Below the pieces are notes generated by a model, which saw nothing but the letters and a program-made list of their open reading frames with translations, ran no database searches and had not been told where the DNA came from. 64,000 nucleotides of DNA from Thalassia testudinum. Taxonomy: Eukaryota; Streptophyta; Magnoliopsida; Alismatales; Hydrocharitaceae. Position numbers and translations under genes: made by a program. This document shows positions 22,776 to 34,329 of this stretch, one piece after another; the stretch's first letter is position 1, and each line of letters opens with the position of its first letter. Where the stretch lies: contig JAZHRO010000063.1 in the NCBI GenBank assembly GCA_037157565.1, positions 88,812,001-88,876,000 on the forward strand. The letters are read 5' to 3'.

Positions 22776-24598
22776 TGGTTAGTGTGTTTCTCACGAGTAA
22801 AATTAGGGTTTTCGACAACCCATCATCATAGTCGCAAAGTATAAATACCAAATAAAATTTATACCAAAACTCAAAGTGAGTCCCAAGTCAAACACAAGGA
22901 GATGAATGCTTGGCTTGAAATCTGCACTTCAACTTTGTTTGATTTTGTTGTTTTTATCTTTTGAGATTTTTTTTGGTATTTTTATAGGATAGAACTTCAA
23001 GTGGGATAGATGTTATCCATTCTACTTTAATTGAATAAGAGTGAGAGAGAGAGAGGGAGGGAGAGAACATCAATATATATATCTAAACATAGTTTTCTAC
23101 AGATAATCAAGAAATCACAACTAGACAAGAAAGAGATGAAAGATAGAGGTGAGAAGAATCCCCCTCGATGGTCGCTTGGAAAATGACTCGCTCTAACAGC
23201 GCCTCAGACGAAGGTGGGGAGGAGTTGGATGAAGAAGAATGGCATCGGAGGAAGGAGACAGGGCAGGAGGGTGTCATAGTAAGGATCTACTTCCCGAAGG
23301 TGGTGAGAGGACGACCATGGGATGCTCCACAAAGGTGGATGAGAAGTGGGAAAAATATTTGATTTTCTACTCTAAAGGACCATCTTTGTCTTGGGACAAG
23401 CTCTCTCTAGAGCCTTAGAGGTGGTGAGGGAGACAAAGGAAGAAATGAAGAAGAATGATGGGTGTAGGTGCTTTTATAGTGGAGGAGAGGAGGAAAAACA
23501 AGATCACAGGTCAATAGTGACATTTAAAATCATTGCTAAAGATCCACCTCAAATGTCACTAAAGGTCCCCAACCAATGCACACGCCTGCGCTTGCTCACA
23601 CACGCTAGTGCTCATGCACCTGCAGCTGTCGCGCTTCATCAAAGGAGATCCGTTCGATTCGAATCTCATGACTGAGGAGAGGTTGTGGATCACGCCGCAT
23701 CGGCATGTATGATTGAGCGATTATTCGTGCGTGATCGTGCATGCTCACGCTGCTAGCCATCCGTGCAGCCATGTAGAACCACCTGCACAGTCGATCGCTG
23801 ATCGCATGGCCTAATTTGGCACTCGCGCATGCACTGTTAATCATATGCACCTACAGGAGTTCAACCGTGCACCCGTGGCTTGAGAAAACCACTCGTCACC
23901 AACGTGTTGCCCCTGCATATTATCAAAAAGATCATCCAGCATGCGACTGCTTACAGCTGTTGGTTGAACATCCAATGGCCGTAAGCTCTTGGAAAGTGTA
24001 TGTTGTTGGGAGAGAGGCAATGTGGCTTCACAAGAGCCATTGGATGGACATCCAATGGCCTAAATCTAGCAAAGGGAAGCACCTTTGAGGAGGGGCGGCT
24101 ACTGAGGGTGGATTTGGGCAGCGGGGATGGTGCCACGTGGCTCCATTCTAGTCATCCATCTTCTTTGCTTTGTAGATGACGCAACAAATGTCGAATTGGA
24201 TCGATCTCACCATTGGGCTGCGATCTTTAATCTGAATCCATCCATGCGGTTGGATTTGTCGTCTGAGGTTCGGATTGGTGCCACCTTGCCCCCTTGGCCT
24301 TTGATCTTCCTTGGATTGCATAATGTGCTATAAGACTCCGATCAAGATGATTTTGGAGGCGTTAGACTCCAATTGTCGTCCTGATCATATCCGTACCATT
24401 GGATTGTCAATCTGAAGCCCTGAAATAAATCTCCTTCTCTACTGGCCATAAAAGGATGCGAATTAACCTAAAATTTGTACAAACTATTCTAAATACATAA
24501 TGATGCATGCTATGCAATATTTATAATATAGAATGCACCTTTAAGCTTAACAACATGCATAAATAGGCATTTTATCCTAAATGGATGTGTATACATCA
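22776..24598 (-). repeat. E2 5' LTR
   Basis: 1823 bp with TG...CA ends in minus sense (TGATGTAT at 24598, ...CTAACCA at 22776). Modules: palindrome (24126-24147), stem-loops (23955-23975 and 24046-24063), tRNA-like module (23856-23909), TATA box CTATAAAAG (23471-23479), R block near 23392-23412, GA repeat near 23043-23065. Confidence 0.85.
23856..23909 (-). other. tRNA-like module in E2 5' LTR
   Basis: Minus-strand B-box-like GGTTGAACTCC (23856-23866) and A-box-like CAACACGTTGG (23899-23909), at the same spacing as in the sister LTR. It is more decayed than in the 3' LTR. Confidence 0.5.
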
Positions 24599-25548
24599 CA
24601 TATCCATAAGCCGATCATCTAGGAGTGTTTGAGTAGCATCTAGATTTCTCTTACTGCCATGCATTTCTGCATCGTAGAGTGCTGGAGCAAGGTGGTACAT
24701 CCTGTCTTTTTGCATCAACTATCTATACATGCATTGCATTTGAACATAATTTGGGAAGATCACTTAAGCTAATTTGAAAAGATTAACCAACGATCACATT
24801 ACTTTTGAAAAGAGAAGGTGTAAAATATACAGGAATTATTTGAACAACTTGATTGCGATTTTCAAAGGAAAAATCATTTCTTCCAATGTGATGCTCACTT
24901 CCTACATTGAGCATGCACTATAAGCATTGCACTAGGTCTCGGACCCTTAAGGCTATAGGCATCAATCTCTTTATCGGTGCAAACCCTCCTATTTCAATTT
25001 GTGACAGTGGTACTAACTTTTGCCAGAGTGACTTGACACTTTAAGGAGGGGGACACCCCTTAAAGGAACTAAAGGGTAGTTAAGAGGCACCGCTAATGCA
25101 TTGCCTCAAAGGAAGGGTTCACCCTACTTGATCCCTTAGTTCCATCCTTAGAGTATCTTTTCACTTGAGCATTTGAGAATATCATTGCAATAAAGTGTAC
25201 ATCTCTAGGGCACTCGAAGGTCAATTTAGGCTGCGTAATTGGATTGACAACATGTTTGGTCACCTTAAAGAACTAAAGTGACCTCAACCTCCTTGACAGA
25301 CATTGACCAGGAATCTCAAGTGCTTCATTCTCCTATACAACTTACATGGGAATGGAGAAACACTACCTTGACTCTATCTGGCCAATCTGGAAAGTTGGAA
25401 GAGGACTTAAAGTGCTTTAAAGTAACAAAAGACCTTTTGCATTGTGTTTGCTTAGTGTATGCTTGGTAGGTGCACCCTTAAGAGAAGTCTTGTTTTTGAC
25501 CCTGAACCTGAGAGACGTTTTAGGAGAACCAACCAAGAAAGAAGAACG
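24599..25548 (+). other. LTR2-A leader, part 2
   Basis: Resumes the host leader after E2, aligning with 39514 onward in H2. It contains the 'gagcaaggtgg' and 'ggatcattc'-type context and short non-coding stretches up to the gag start. Nothing else is recognised. Confidence 0.6.
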
Positions 25549-27072
25549 ATGGCAAAAGAGATATCGGAAGGAGAAATTAGGGTTGGTGAAAATCAGAGAA
25601 CCTTGAGAGACTATTTCCTCCCCACATCTCACCAAGCCTTACCTATCTGAAGCCCTGGAGTGGATAATCCCTATGAAATCAAGAGTAGTACCATATCTTT
25701 GCTACCCTCTTTCTATGGTACTACTAAGGAAGATCTCTACAGGCATCTTAAAGAATTCACCGAGGTCTATTCCATGGTGAAGCTCCAGAGCTTTACTGAT
25801 GAAGCCCTGATGAGAACTTTATTTCCTTTCTCCCTAAAGGATAAGGCCAAGAAATGGTATCATACCCTCGATGTAAGGGTAAATGATTGGGCCACCCTCA
25901 AGGGAGAATTTTTGAAGTACTTTCCTACGAGTAAAACTAATCATTATAGGAGAGAGATCATGTGTTTTACTCAGCAAGAGGAGAAGCAAATTCATGAGAT
26001 GTGGGAGCATTTTAACAACTTACTTAGGTTATGGTCCCACCATCAAGTGCCAAAATGGCAACTAGTCGAAAGGTTCTATAATGACTTATCTAAATGGCAT
26101 AGGCAAACCATCGATGTAGCCTGTGCTGGAACCTTCATGACCAAAATTGAGGATGAAGCCTAGACTTTATTTGAAACATTAAGTGATAATTCCGTACACA
26201 TGTCCTCTGCCTAACAAGAATGGAAACAATCAATCTTACGGAGGAAGATAGAGGCTCATGAAGCCAGGGTTACTCAGGATTTGGCTTATCAAATTCAATT
26301 GTTAAACAAAAATTTTGATAGGCTTTTAGCAAACCCCGACATGAACACGCAAATAGCCTATGCTGTCCAGGCTTCGAGTGAATGCTCCATTTGTCAAAGA
26401 ACTACACACGCCACTGTGGAGTGCCACTTGGCAAATCAATTCCCTAAGTTGATACAGGCCGACCTAAATGCAACCCAAGGTTTCTGACCACCCCCTCGTA
26501 ATAACCCATATTCCAATACCTATAATCCGAGGTGGTGAAACCATCCAAACTTTGCATGGAAGCAAGGTGATTCTTCCAACTCAGGGAATGCAAGACCCCA
26601 ACCTCCCCAACCCGTGTACTAGCCATCCTATACAAACCCTCGTCAGAACAAGCTTTCTGAGATGGATGAATTAAGTGCCATGATGAAAGCGATGCAACAG
26701 CATCAAAATATGATCATCCAATCTCAAAATAAGATGATCATTGATATGCAATACCAAATTGGTCATCTTACTAAGGTAGTTAGGCAACGGGATCCAGGGA
26801 AGTTGCCTAGCTCTTCTAAGGAGAACCCAAAGGGTAAGGGGATTATATTCAGGGAGCATGCTCAAGCTGTGACCGTGTTGAGGAGTGGAAAAGAAATTGT
26901 TAAACTTGATAGCCATCCTACGGTCATCCCTCAGAAGTCCTCTTCCACATTGACCTTGACTCCCACCCTCATCGAGGAAGAGTCACACTGCCCTCCCTCG
27001 CTTGAAATCACCCACCCGGAGGTTGTCATCATTCCACCACCCCTTTCCCAACATGATGACCCTTCCACCTAG
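25549..27072 (+). pseudogene. gag: Athila gag
   Basis: Capsid/nucleocapsid polyprotein of an Athila-clade Ty3/gypsy element. From ATG 25549 one frame is kept to the stop at 27072, broken only by nonsense codons (near 25648, 26161, 26212, 26485 and in the 26500-26620 linker). Visible blocks: RTLRDYFLP at the N-terminus; the gag core ISLLPSFYGTTKEDLYRHLK, FPFSLKDKAKKWY and FLKYFPTSKT; a CX2CX4HX4C zinc knuckle (CSICQRTTHATVEC, about 26380-26420); the NNPYSNTYNPRW block; and the VTVLRSGKE block marking the gag-protease linker. Not functional as it stands. Confidence 0.9.
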
Positions 27073-28390
27073 AAGCCAAGGGTGCCCTATCCTAAGCACC
27101 TATCCACCCCTAGGGAACCTTTTGTTGCTCATTTGGAGCCATCGATAGGATGGATGAGATTATGAACACTTTCAGGCAAGTCCACATCAACTTGCCTCTA
27201 TTGGATGCTATAAGGCAAATCCCATCCAATGCAAAGTTTCTAAAGGACCTGTGTAGCTAGAAGTGCTGATCTAGGAGATAAGTCCAACCTAAGGTCATCC
27301 TATCTAACCATGTTAGCTCAGTGCTCCAACATGGAACACCCCCTAAGATGAAAGACCCAGGAGCCTAGTATACTTCAATGGTTATAGGTAACCAACACGA
27401 GGGTCTATTTTATCTGGGTGCAGGGGTAAACATTTTGCTGAGCGTTGTCTATGACCTTTTGGGATGAGGTGATTTAAAGCCTAATCCTATCATCATCTAG
27501 GTCGTAGACAATCGCTTAAGACATTACAAGGATTGCTAGAAGATGTCCTTGTAAGAGTGGAGGACTTCTTCCTTGTTGACTTTCTTGTGCTGGATACTGA
27601 CCCATCTAATAAGCCCACCAAGCCATCCATTATTCTTGGATGCCCCTTCTTGGCCATAACCAACACCTCTACCAATTGTAGATTGGGGGCACTTAAAATG
27701 GGCTTTAGGAACAAGAAAATCAGGTTAAATGTCTTTGATACCTACAAGCAACTTGGATTGGAAGATTGTTCCAAGATTGAGGTGGTTCATGAAATCATTG
27801 AAGAGACTACGCCAATACTCTTATGTAGTGATCCCCTTCAAAAGGTCATATCTAAGGACCATCCTCCTATTATTGAAGAAAATGAAGGGGATATGCCTGA
27901 ATTGGAAGAGTTGCTTGGACTACACACAGAGTCTTTATCCCCTCCTTGGACTTTAAAGGTAGACCTGCAACCTGAGGCGGGGACATCTCAACTTATACGT
28001 TCAATCCAAAAGGCTCCTGAGTTCAACCTTAAACCCCTCCCAAGCACATTGAAATATGCTTTCCTTATCCCTAATGGCACACTCCCCGTCATCATCTTGT
28101 CTACGCTATCTGAATTGCAGGAGGGAGCTTTGCTTGAGCATTTACAGAGGCACGAGGAAGCTATTGGGTGGACTATTGTTGATATTAAGGTTGTTTATCC
28201 CTCCCTCTGCATGCATCATATATACACAAATGAGTCTGTGAAGCCCTTTCGAGACATGCTGAGAAGGCTCATTCCGAATATGCGAGAGGTTGTTAAGAAG
28301 GAGATTCTGAAATAGCATGATGCAAGCATTATCTATCCCATTTCAGATAGTAAATGGGTACATATGGTGCCCAAGAAGGTAGGAATCACT
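27073..28390 (+). pseudogene. pol: Athila protease and start of RT
   Basis: A pol fragment in shifting frames. Blocks: INLPLLDAIRQIPSNAKFL (about 27190); a protease active-site region YLGAGVNILLSVVYDLL (27411 onward) where the family has an aspartate; then a 260-codon open stretch (27533-28315) with the protease C-terminal IILGCPFLA and the linker EFNLKPLPSTLKYAFL, AIGWTIVDIKVVYPSLCMHHI and RRLIPNMREVVKKEIL. After a stop, DASIIYPISDSKW and MVPKKVGIT are the first RT blocks. It ends at about 28391 where LTR4 begins. Confidence 0.88.
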
Positions 28391-29686
28391 ATGGAAGAAA
28401 ATGACCAAGGGACTAAAAATGGCCAAAAGGGAAAAAAGATGTAATTTCAGGTCATAAATATATTATTTAACATATATTTAACTCATAATAAAAAGTTAGC
28501 AAGGAAATAATTTAATTTACATATTTAAATTAATGATTTACATTTCAATCCCTAGAAACTATTGTAACTAAGTCCTTTCCATTTCTATTTGGTCCTCCTA
28601 TATTTGCAATCGATCCTTCAAGCACCTTCTTTTCTTCTTCTCTCTCAACGATGAGCAACAACCGGTGAGCCTTCACTCTAATGACTGGAGATCTAATGGC
28701 GGAGCTTATTTTTCATCGACATCAAGTAACGTCCTAACAAATCACGTTCATCTAACAACGTGGATGCGCTATTAACCAACTCTATCGACGTGGATGTTCT
28801 CACCATCGTTGGAGATGACAATAAGAAGTATGATAAACTTAGACCTATTCCTGTCCCAATACTTGCACCTTCTTCTTCTCCAATGTCTATAAATACCTTC
28901 CATGACCTACAATTTCCATCATCAGTTGCCTATCCTTCTTCCCCAATTGAGCTGATGACAAGCTATTCCTTCCCATCTCTGGCAGCCTCTCACTTAGATC
29001 TTGAACATTCTTTGACAGCAAATGTCGCCTCTCTCACCCCCTCTTCCTCTACTCCGCCTTGCCAGTAGTGAAGTAGCATCATTTCTTCATCCTTACACTT
29101 TCGATCCAAGATTGGAGCTTCTTCCAACACCCTCTGATTTTGTCCAACTCCAATGAGCGATTACTAGAGCTCTTTTACCTCCTTCATCCAAGCAATGCTA
29201 GCTTTAGTTTAGTTTAGTTCATTAGATTAGTTTTAGGTAGTTAATTAGGTTAGTTTAAACCTCATTCTCACCTCCTTTGACATCAACAAGGCCAATCTGG
29301 CCTTATCTAGCCTTCCATTCACCAAATCGTTCACTTGATCACCTTTCCCTCTTCTTTACGATCGTCTTTCACTTCTTTTCTACTCCGATTACTCATTGAT
29401 CATAAAATGCCAAAATCCACCTCAACACCCAGTCATCGCTATCCATGATAGAGGTCAGAGGAGTTCCTTCACCTATTAAACCATTCCTACACCTTCACAA
29501 AGCTTCATATATCAATTTACCTCAATCAATTAAAGGATTCGATGAATCTTGAGTTATGGCAAACTCAAGTTATCTTTCAGACTAATTCAACCATTATAAA
29601 TTATAAAATATGTTAGCTATATATCTTGCTCACTATACTACGACACAAAACAACAGTTCTTATAAATGTGAGGTAGCTTAAAATCA
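28391..29686 (+). repeat. LTR4 5' LTR
   Basis: It follows directly on an interrupted RT reading frame and ends 5 bp before a PBS. A plus-strand TATA box CTATAAATAC lies at 28887-28896. C/T-rich downstream sequence and the AT-rich U5 'gcttaaaatca' end fit an Athila-like LTR. Only one copy is present, so the start could be anywhere within about 28391-28440. Confidence 0.65.
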
Positions 29687-29691
29687 TTTTT

Positions 29692-29709
29692 TGGCATCAT
29701 TGCCGAGGA
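29692..29709 (+). other. LTR4 primer-binding site
   Basis: TGGCATCATTGCCGAGGA, a diverged tRNA-Asp-type PBS followed by GGCAAC. Confidence 0.8.
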
Positions 29710-29989
29710 GGCAACTTGTTTATATTTACAATTATAATTTTTAATTATTGAATTATTCCTACATTTATTATGTATTCCTTATTCTAACTTAAGAATTTTT
29801 GTCTTCTTTTAGGATCTGTCATAGATATTCCTAGAGTGAAGACCTGTTGATTTACTATTTTCTTTTTCATTCTTGTTTAGGCTTTTTGTATTAGGAATTT
29901 TGGTGAGAGAGTTATTGGTTTGTAATAACTGATAGTTTGGCTTTCTTTCTCTCTTACTCATTTTCCTACTTTCTTGCTTGTGCATTAGT
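29710..29989 (+). other. LTR4 element leader, part 1
   Basis: A T-rich untranslated leader, interrupted near 29990 by an LTR1 copy. No feature is recognised. Confidence 0.5.
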
Positions 29990-31678
29990 CAATGAGATTT
30001 TGTGTGAGAAAAATCGAGTTGGTAAAACCTAGTAGTCACAGTCGCAAGAATCTGCTTATTAGATAAAAATAATCAAAACTTAGGTGAGTCCCAGATGAAC
30101 ATAGGGAGGCAAACATTTGATTTAAAAGAATTTGCATTTACTTTATTAATTTTTGGTGTTTTATGCTTTTCTATTTTTTCATATTTTTTATAAAGTAGAA
30201 GATCAAGTCGGAAAATTATATCTAACTACTATAATCTACTTGCAGAATTTCAGAGAGAGTGAGAGAGGAAACAACTATTTTATTAGGGAGCAATTCTTAT
30301 TACAACTAATTGCATAATATAAATCTACATTAGGAAAGCTCTAAAAAGATAGGGAAGTGAGAAATCCTCCTCGATGGTTGCTTGGAGGATGAGCCACTTT
30401 GACGATGCCTTGCAGGAAGGCAGTAAGAGATGGGAGGAAGAAGAACGAAGCCAAACGAAGGGGAAAGGGGTAGGATGGCATTGCAGCAGGATCTGCTTCC
30501 GAAATGGAGGTGAGAGGACAGCCACGGGTGCTCCACGAATAGGGGTGAGAAGCGAGAAGTAAAAATTATCTTCTAGCCGTAGTGGAGAATCCCAGGCTTG
30601 GGACAAACTCGTAGACTTTGGAGGGGGTGAGGAGAGACTAGGAAGGGATGAAGAGGAAGGAGGGGGTGTAGGGTGCCTTTTATAGGCCATTGGCCAATAC
30701 TTTGGCCAGGCAAGCCTTGATTGCAGTGCATCAAACATGCCACACATGGCACTTGCATGCAAAGCATACACATCGCGCTCTCGTACTCGCGCTGGTGCTT
30801 GCTAGAGCCTTGCTATTGCAAGGTTGGAGCCCTACAACCGTTCAATCGTGAAGGGATAGTTGAGATTGCATGCCCATCGTGCGCTGCTACACGTATGATG
30901 AGGCGTCCAATTTCGTGTGTACGCTATTCGTGACGTGGCTTGCATCTAATCCGTTCACTTCTCATTCGACAATGCAATTTCAATTCGATCGCATTGAGGG
31001 GCACTCACTCCACAGGGCTCGATCGCTTGCAATTCATGAGCATTGCCACTAGCTACACCCCCTCGAGAGATGATCTGGGCTGTTGGTGACCATCCAGGGA
31101 GATCTAATCTCCACCTTTGGATGATGATCCAACAGCGAAGATCAAACATTGGGCGAGCCTTTAGAGAAATGAAGGCCAACTGTGGGCATCTCAGACGGTC
31201 TAGATGGCGACACATGGTGCCATTTAGGCCATCCAAATTCAAATGCTTATACGGGACAACACAGATGTTCGATCGAGTCAATCTTCATGTCGATGTACTG
31301 TGATCATTGACTTGTACCCATCTGTGCAATAAGATTTGTCATTTGAGGTTCGGATTTACGTCACCCTATGCCTTGGCCATTGATCTTCCTTGGGATGCAT
31401 ATGATGCTACAAAGGTCCGATCAAGGTGATTTCAGAGGCATTGGACTCCGATCATCACCCTGATTGGATTCATAAGATTGGATCTTCAATCTGAGGCCCT
31501 AGAATGTATCGCCCTGTCCCCTAATCATTAAAATAAGGAAATTAATGTACAAATTATACAATCTATTCTAAATGCATGTTGATGCATATTATGTAATATT
31601 TATAGTGTTGGATGCATTTAAGTAGTTTAGGAACCTGCAAAAATAGGAAATTTAAGATAAATAAACATGTCCACATCA
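29990..31678 (-). mobile_element. Solo LTR, LTR1 family
   Basis: Minus-sense start TGATGTGGACATG (31678), palindrome site (31203-31224), a GATCCAAC-type stem near 31090-31140, TATA box CTATAAAAGG (30676-30685), an R block with 'cttgtcccaagcctggga' (30592-30612), and U5 with GTGAGTCCCAG-type sequence. The low end is uncertain (29979-30001) and no clear TSD is readable. No PBS or internal sequence of the family adjoins it, so it is called a solo LTR. The tRNA-like module is not recognisable here. Confidence 0.7.
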
Positions 31679-32395
31679 AGCATTTAGATATAAATCTAAA
31701 AGAATACCAAAAGCACTTTCTTCTCAACTAGCAGCTGTATTCCTAGGCATCCATTCTAGGATTGCATCTATCTTGTTAGATGTTATACTATCATTGCATC
31801 TGGTAGGTTGTTAGAGGCAGGTATGTTTTACTACTTTAGATCCTGTCATATTTTGATATCACATAAAAGTAAGACTATTATTTGATTGAAAAAGACAAAA
31901 AAACAAGATATTTTCTCTTTCTTTTCTAAAGAAGATAACTTATAACGAGGAAATTTCTTAAGAACTCATGACATACTCTGTTTGCAAACTTGTGTGTGGG
32001 TTTTTATCGCATATATGCTTCTTGCTATTGTGCACACAGCGCGATCAAACAAGATAAAAGAGTCTTTGCTTTTATGTCTCCTCTTTTCACTTCTTAGGAC
32101 CTTAGTCGAAGATCAACAAGTCTTTCTTACTACCTGAACCCCAAGGAGGCATTATTGTGCGGTCTTGATCCTAGACTTTGGACCTTTAAGCCTATAGGGT
32201 CAAGCACCTCATAGACATTAGGACACATATTTGTATTGATACAGTATCTATTTGCATCATCTATTTTGTGCGTACCCTATGTCTTCTTTTTTATATAAAA
32301 GAAGAAAATCCACTTTTCTCACTACTTTCGGGTTTTGCTTGTTGCAGTTTTACCGCTGTGGTGTTGAGTGTGCCTTTGCACATTTTTCTCTATTT
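31679..32395 (+). other. LTR4 element leader, part 2
   Basis: Leader sequence up to gag. It shares landmarks such as the 'gcatccattctagg' region with the LTR2 leaders. Non-coding apart from a short open frame running into gag. Confidence 0.5.
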
Positions 32396-33763
32396 ATGCA
32401 CGAGAGGCGATCATTGAGACCAACCCTCAACACTCCTTTGGCAGGTGCTCCTAGACCTACTACTTCAGTTCCATACTCAGTTTATATTTCTTCTACTTCT
32501 ATTTCTATGACTGATTCGATGGTGGATTAGCCTCCGCAGAATCCTCCTGAGAACCCTCTCAGTGAGGATGAGATTCCTCCTTTTGATATCCATCAGGCTC
32601 TCCTAGCCTAGATTCTGCAGATGCCTGAGCGGAACCACCAGATCAATCTGGCTGACGGCTGCTCTTTAGAACCTTCAAGCTCGCCTGCTAAAGGCGGGAC
32701 ATGTTAGACCACCTACTCCACTTAGGCCACCTCTTAGAGATTGTTATAATCTTGCTAATGCCCAAGTAGAGTCGAACATTAGGATTCCCCTTTAGGAAAA
32801 TGATCTAGAGCTCAAACCAAATATCATTAGTCTCATTCCCCACTTTCACGGTAACAGTTCTAAGGAGCCGTTTCAACACATCAAAGATCTTAAGAATCTT
32901 TCCTAAAACCTAGGTCCCAGAAATCAAAATCGAGAAATCCTACTGATGAAGATGTTCTGCTTTAGCCTCAAGGATAAAGCCGCTTACTGGTATTGCACTA
33001 TCTCACTATCGCACTACCTATCACGACTTGGGCTGAAATCAAAATTGCCTTTTTGAAGAAATACTTTCCTATAGGTTGCACAAATGCCCTTAAATGAGCC
33101 ATTACTACTTTCTCGCAGAATCAAAGAGAACCAATTCATGAAGCGTGGGAGTGCTTTCATGAATTGCAAATGAAATGCCCACATCACGACATCCCTCATT
33201 AGTAAGTAACTCATGCACATCTTCTACTATGGATTTCAAGAGAGCTCAAGAAATCTTGTCGACGCCTCTTGTGGAGGTAATTTTCTAAACAGGGATGAAG
33301 AGTCCTCCTTAGAACTTTACAAGGGAATGGTAGAGAACTCGATCAATAATGTCTCCATGTCACAATTCAACCAAAGGAGTTCACATTAGAATTCACATTC
33401 GAATAGAGTGGCATTCATGAGATAAAAGGCCAATCCAGTTCATGAGATCTTGAGATAATTGCAGAGAAACTGGATAAGCTCAACATTGTAATAAAGCATC
33501 TTGACGAGATTTGCAATACGGTCAAGAATCATTCACCTCTACTCGCTATGAATCCCACACCTAAATTTGTTTCACAAATTCCCACGGGGAGGGAATTTAT
33601 GAATAATCTACATTTACAAGATCCTTCTGCCTTGGGTTTTTATCAAACTCCCACTCTAACCCAAGGAGGGACCTTTGTCCCATCTTTTCCTACTCTTTCC
33701 CCACTTCCTTCTTTTGCTGCTATTGAAAATGCGATGTATTCAGACGATCTACACACCATCTAG
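32396..33763 (+). pseudogene. gag: Second Athila gag, heavily decayed
   Basis: Starting near ATG 32396 (MHERRSLRPTLNTPL). Recognisable blocks in mixed frames: PENPLSEDEIPPFDI, a core ITTWAEIKIAFLKKYFP near 33020-33075, and EPIHEAWECFHEL, followed by LDKLNIVIKHLDEICNT and a C-terminal PTPKFVSQIPTGREFM. Many stops and frameshifts; no zinc knuckle is preserved. It is more decayed than the gag at 25549, so probably an older insertion. Confidence 0.75.
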
Positions 33764-34048
33764 GGGTATAATTTAAGATCTAACCCTTATTCTAACACCT
33801 CACCCCAACCTCTCTTGGTTTGATCAGGTACAACATGTGAGTCCCACCCAGCCAAATACATAGATTTATTTAAGGCCACATAAAGATTCATAGCTAAATC
33901 GAATATTGAGATATGTGAATGAGAGCCAGCAAAGAAATATGAGGATCTCACTGAAGTCCAAAGGTAATGTACAATAGAATTATCTGACTTAAGGGGCCAA
34001 ATCATGAAGTTGACTGAGTATCGTTAGCTAGGGGCAATAGCATTTTAG
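33764..34048 (+). other. Remnant after decayed gag
   Basis: Contains KYEDLTEV-like and ELSDLRGQIMKLTEY-like stretches in one frame with stops, perhaps the gag C-terminus. It ends at an LTR1 TG terminus at 34049. Confidence 0.35.
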
Positions 34049-34329
34049 TGATGTGTACACATCTAATTGGCCTAAAATGTCTATTTATGCATGTTCCTAG
34101 GACCATATAAGCATCATGCATTATAAATATTGCATAACATAGACCACAAAGCATTTAGATTAATTTGTACAAATTATATAGTAATTCACCTCTTATTGTG
34201 GCTAGGGGACAAGGCAACATCATTTTGGGGCATCGAATTGAAGATCCAACCGTATGGATCTGATCAGGGTGGCGATCGAAGTCCAACACCTCTGAGATTG
34301 CCTTGATTGGACCTCCGTAGCATCATATG
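34049..34329 (+). repeat. LTR1 copy, 5' part, interrupted by H2
   Basis: Starts TGATGTGTACACATC and aligns with the first ~280 bp of the E4 LTRs, including the 'tagcatcat' block. It is cut at 34329 by H2 (TSD ATATG, 34325-34329) and continues at 53350 for about 39 bp. Confidence 0.75.

Larger units (their letters stand above)
16523..24598 (-). mobile_element. E2: complete non-autonomous Athila-like element
   Basis: In minus order: 5' LTR (22776-24598), PBS (22755-22772), leader, one decayed ORF (21515 to about 19990), a 1.6-kb structured non-coding region, PPT (18390-18367) and 3' LTR (18366-16523). About 8.08 kb. No gag, protease, RT or integrase block is seen. It is inserted in the leader of LTR2-A; a few host bases are missing at the left junction, so no clean TSD is readable. 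Confidence 0.8.
14609..28390 (+). mobile_element. LTR2-A: Athila element with gag-pol, 3' truncated
   Basis: 5' LTR (14609-16064), PBS, and a leader interrupted at 16523 by E2. The leader resumes at 24599, shown by continuous alignment with the uninterrupted leader of H2 (39497 onward, shared landmarks GAGCTACCTACTAGAAG and 'ccatctagga'). Gag (25549-27072), protease and RT start follow. At about 28391 the RT is cut by an LTR4 element. The 3' LTR is not in the window. Without E2, about 5.7 kb of this element remain. Confidence 0.75.
28391..34048 (+). mobile_element. LTR4 element, 5' part with decayed gag
   Basis: An LTR (to 29686), PBS (29692-29709), leader (29710 to about 29989, resuming 31679-32395) and gag remnant (32396-33763) in one orientation. 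The leader is interrupted by an LTR1 copy (29990-31678). No pol and no 3' LTR of this family are found. At 34049 an LTR1-type sequence begins. Confidence 0.65.

Noticed and set aside
30325..30771. 148-codon minus-strand ORF in the LTR1 copy
   Set aside because: Within the R/U5 part of an LTR; the same region in other LTR1 copies is not open over this length.
32252..32530. Separate small gene before the second gag
   Set aside because: Its second half is in frame with the gag N-terminus; best read as leader plus gag start.
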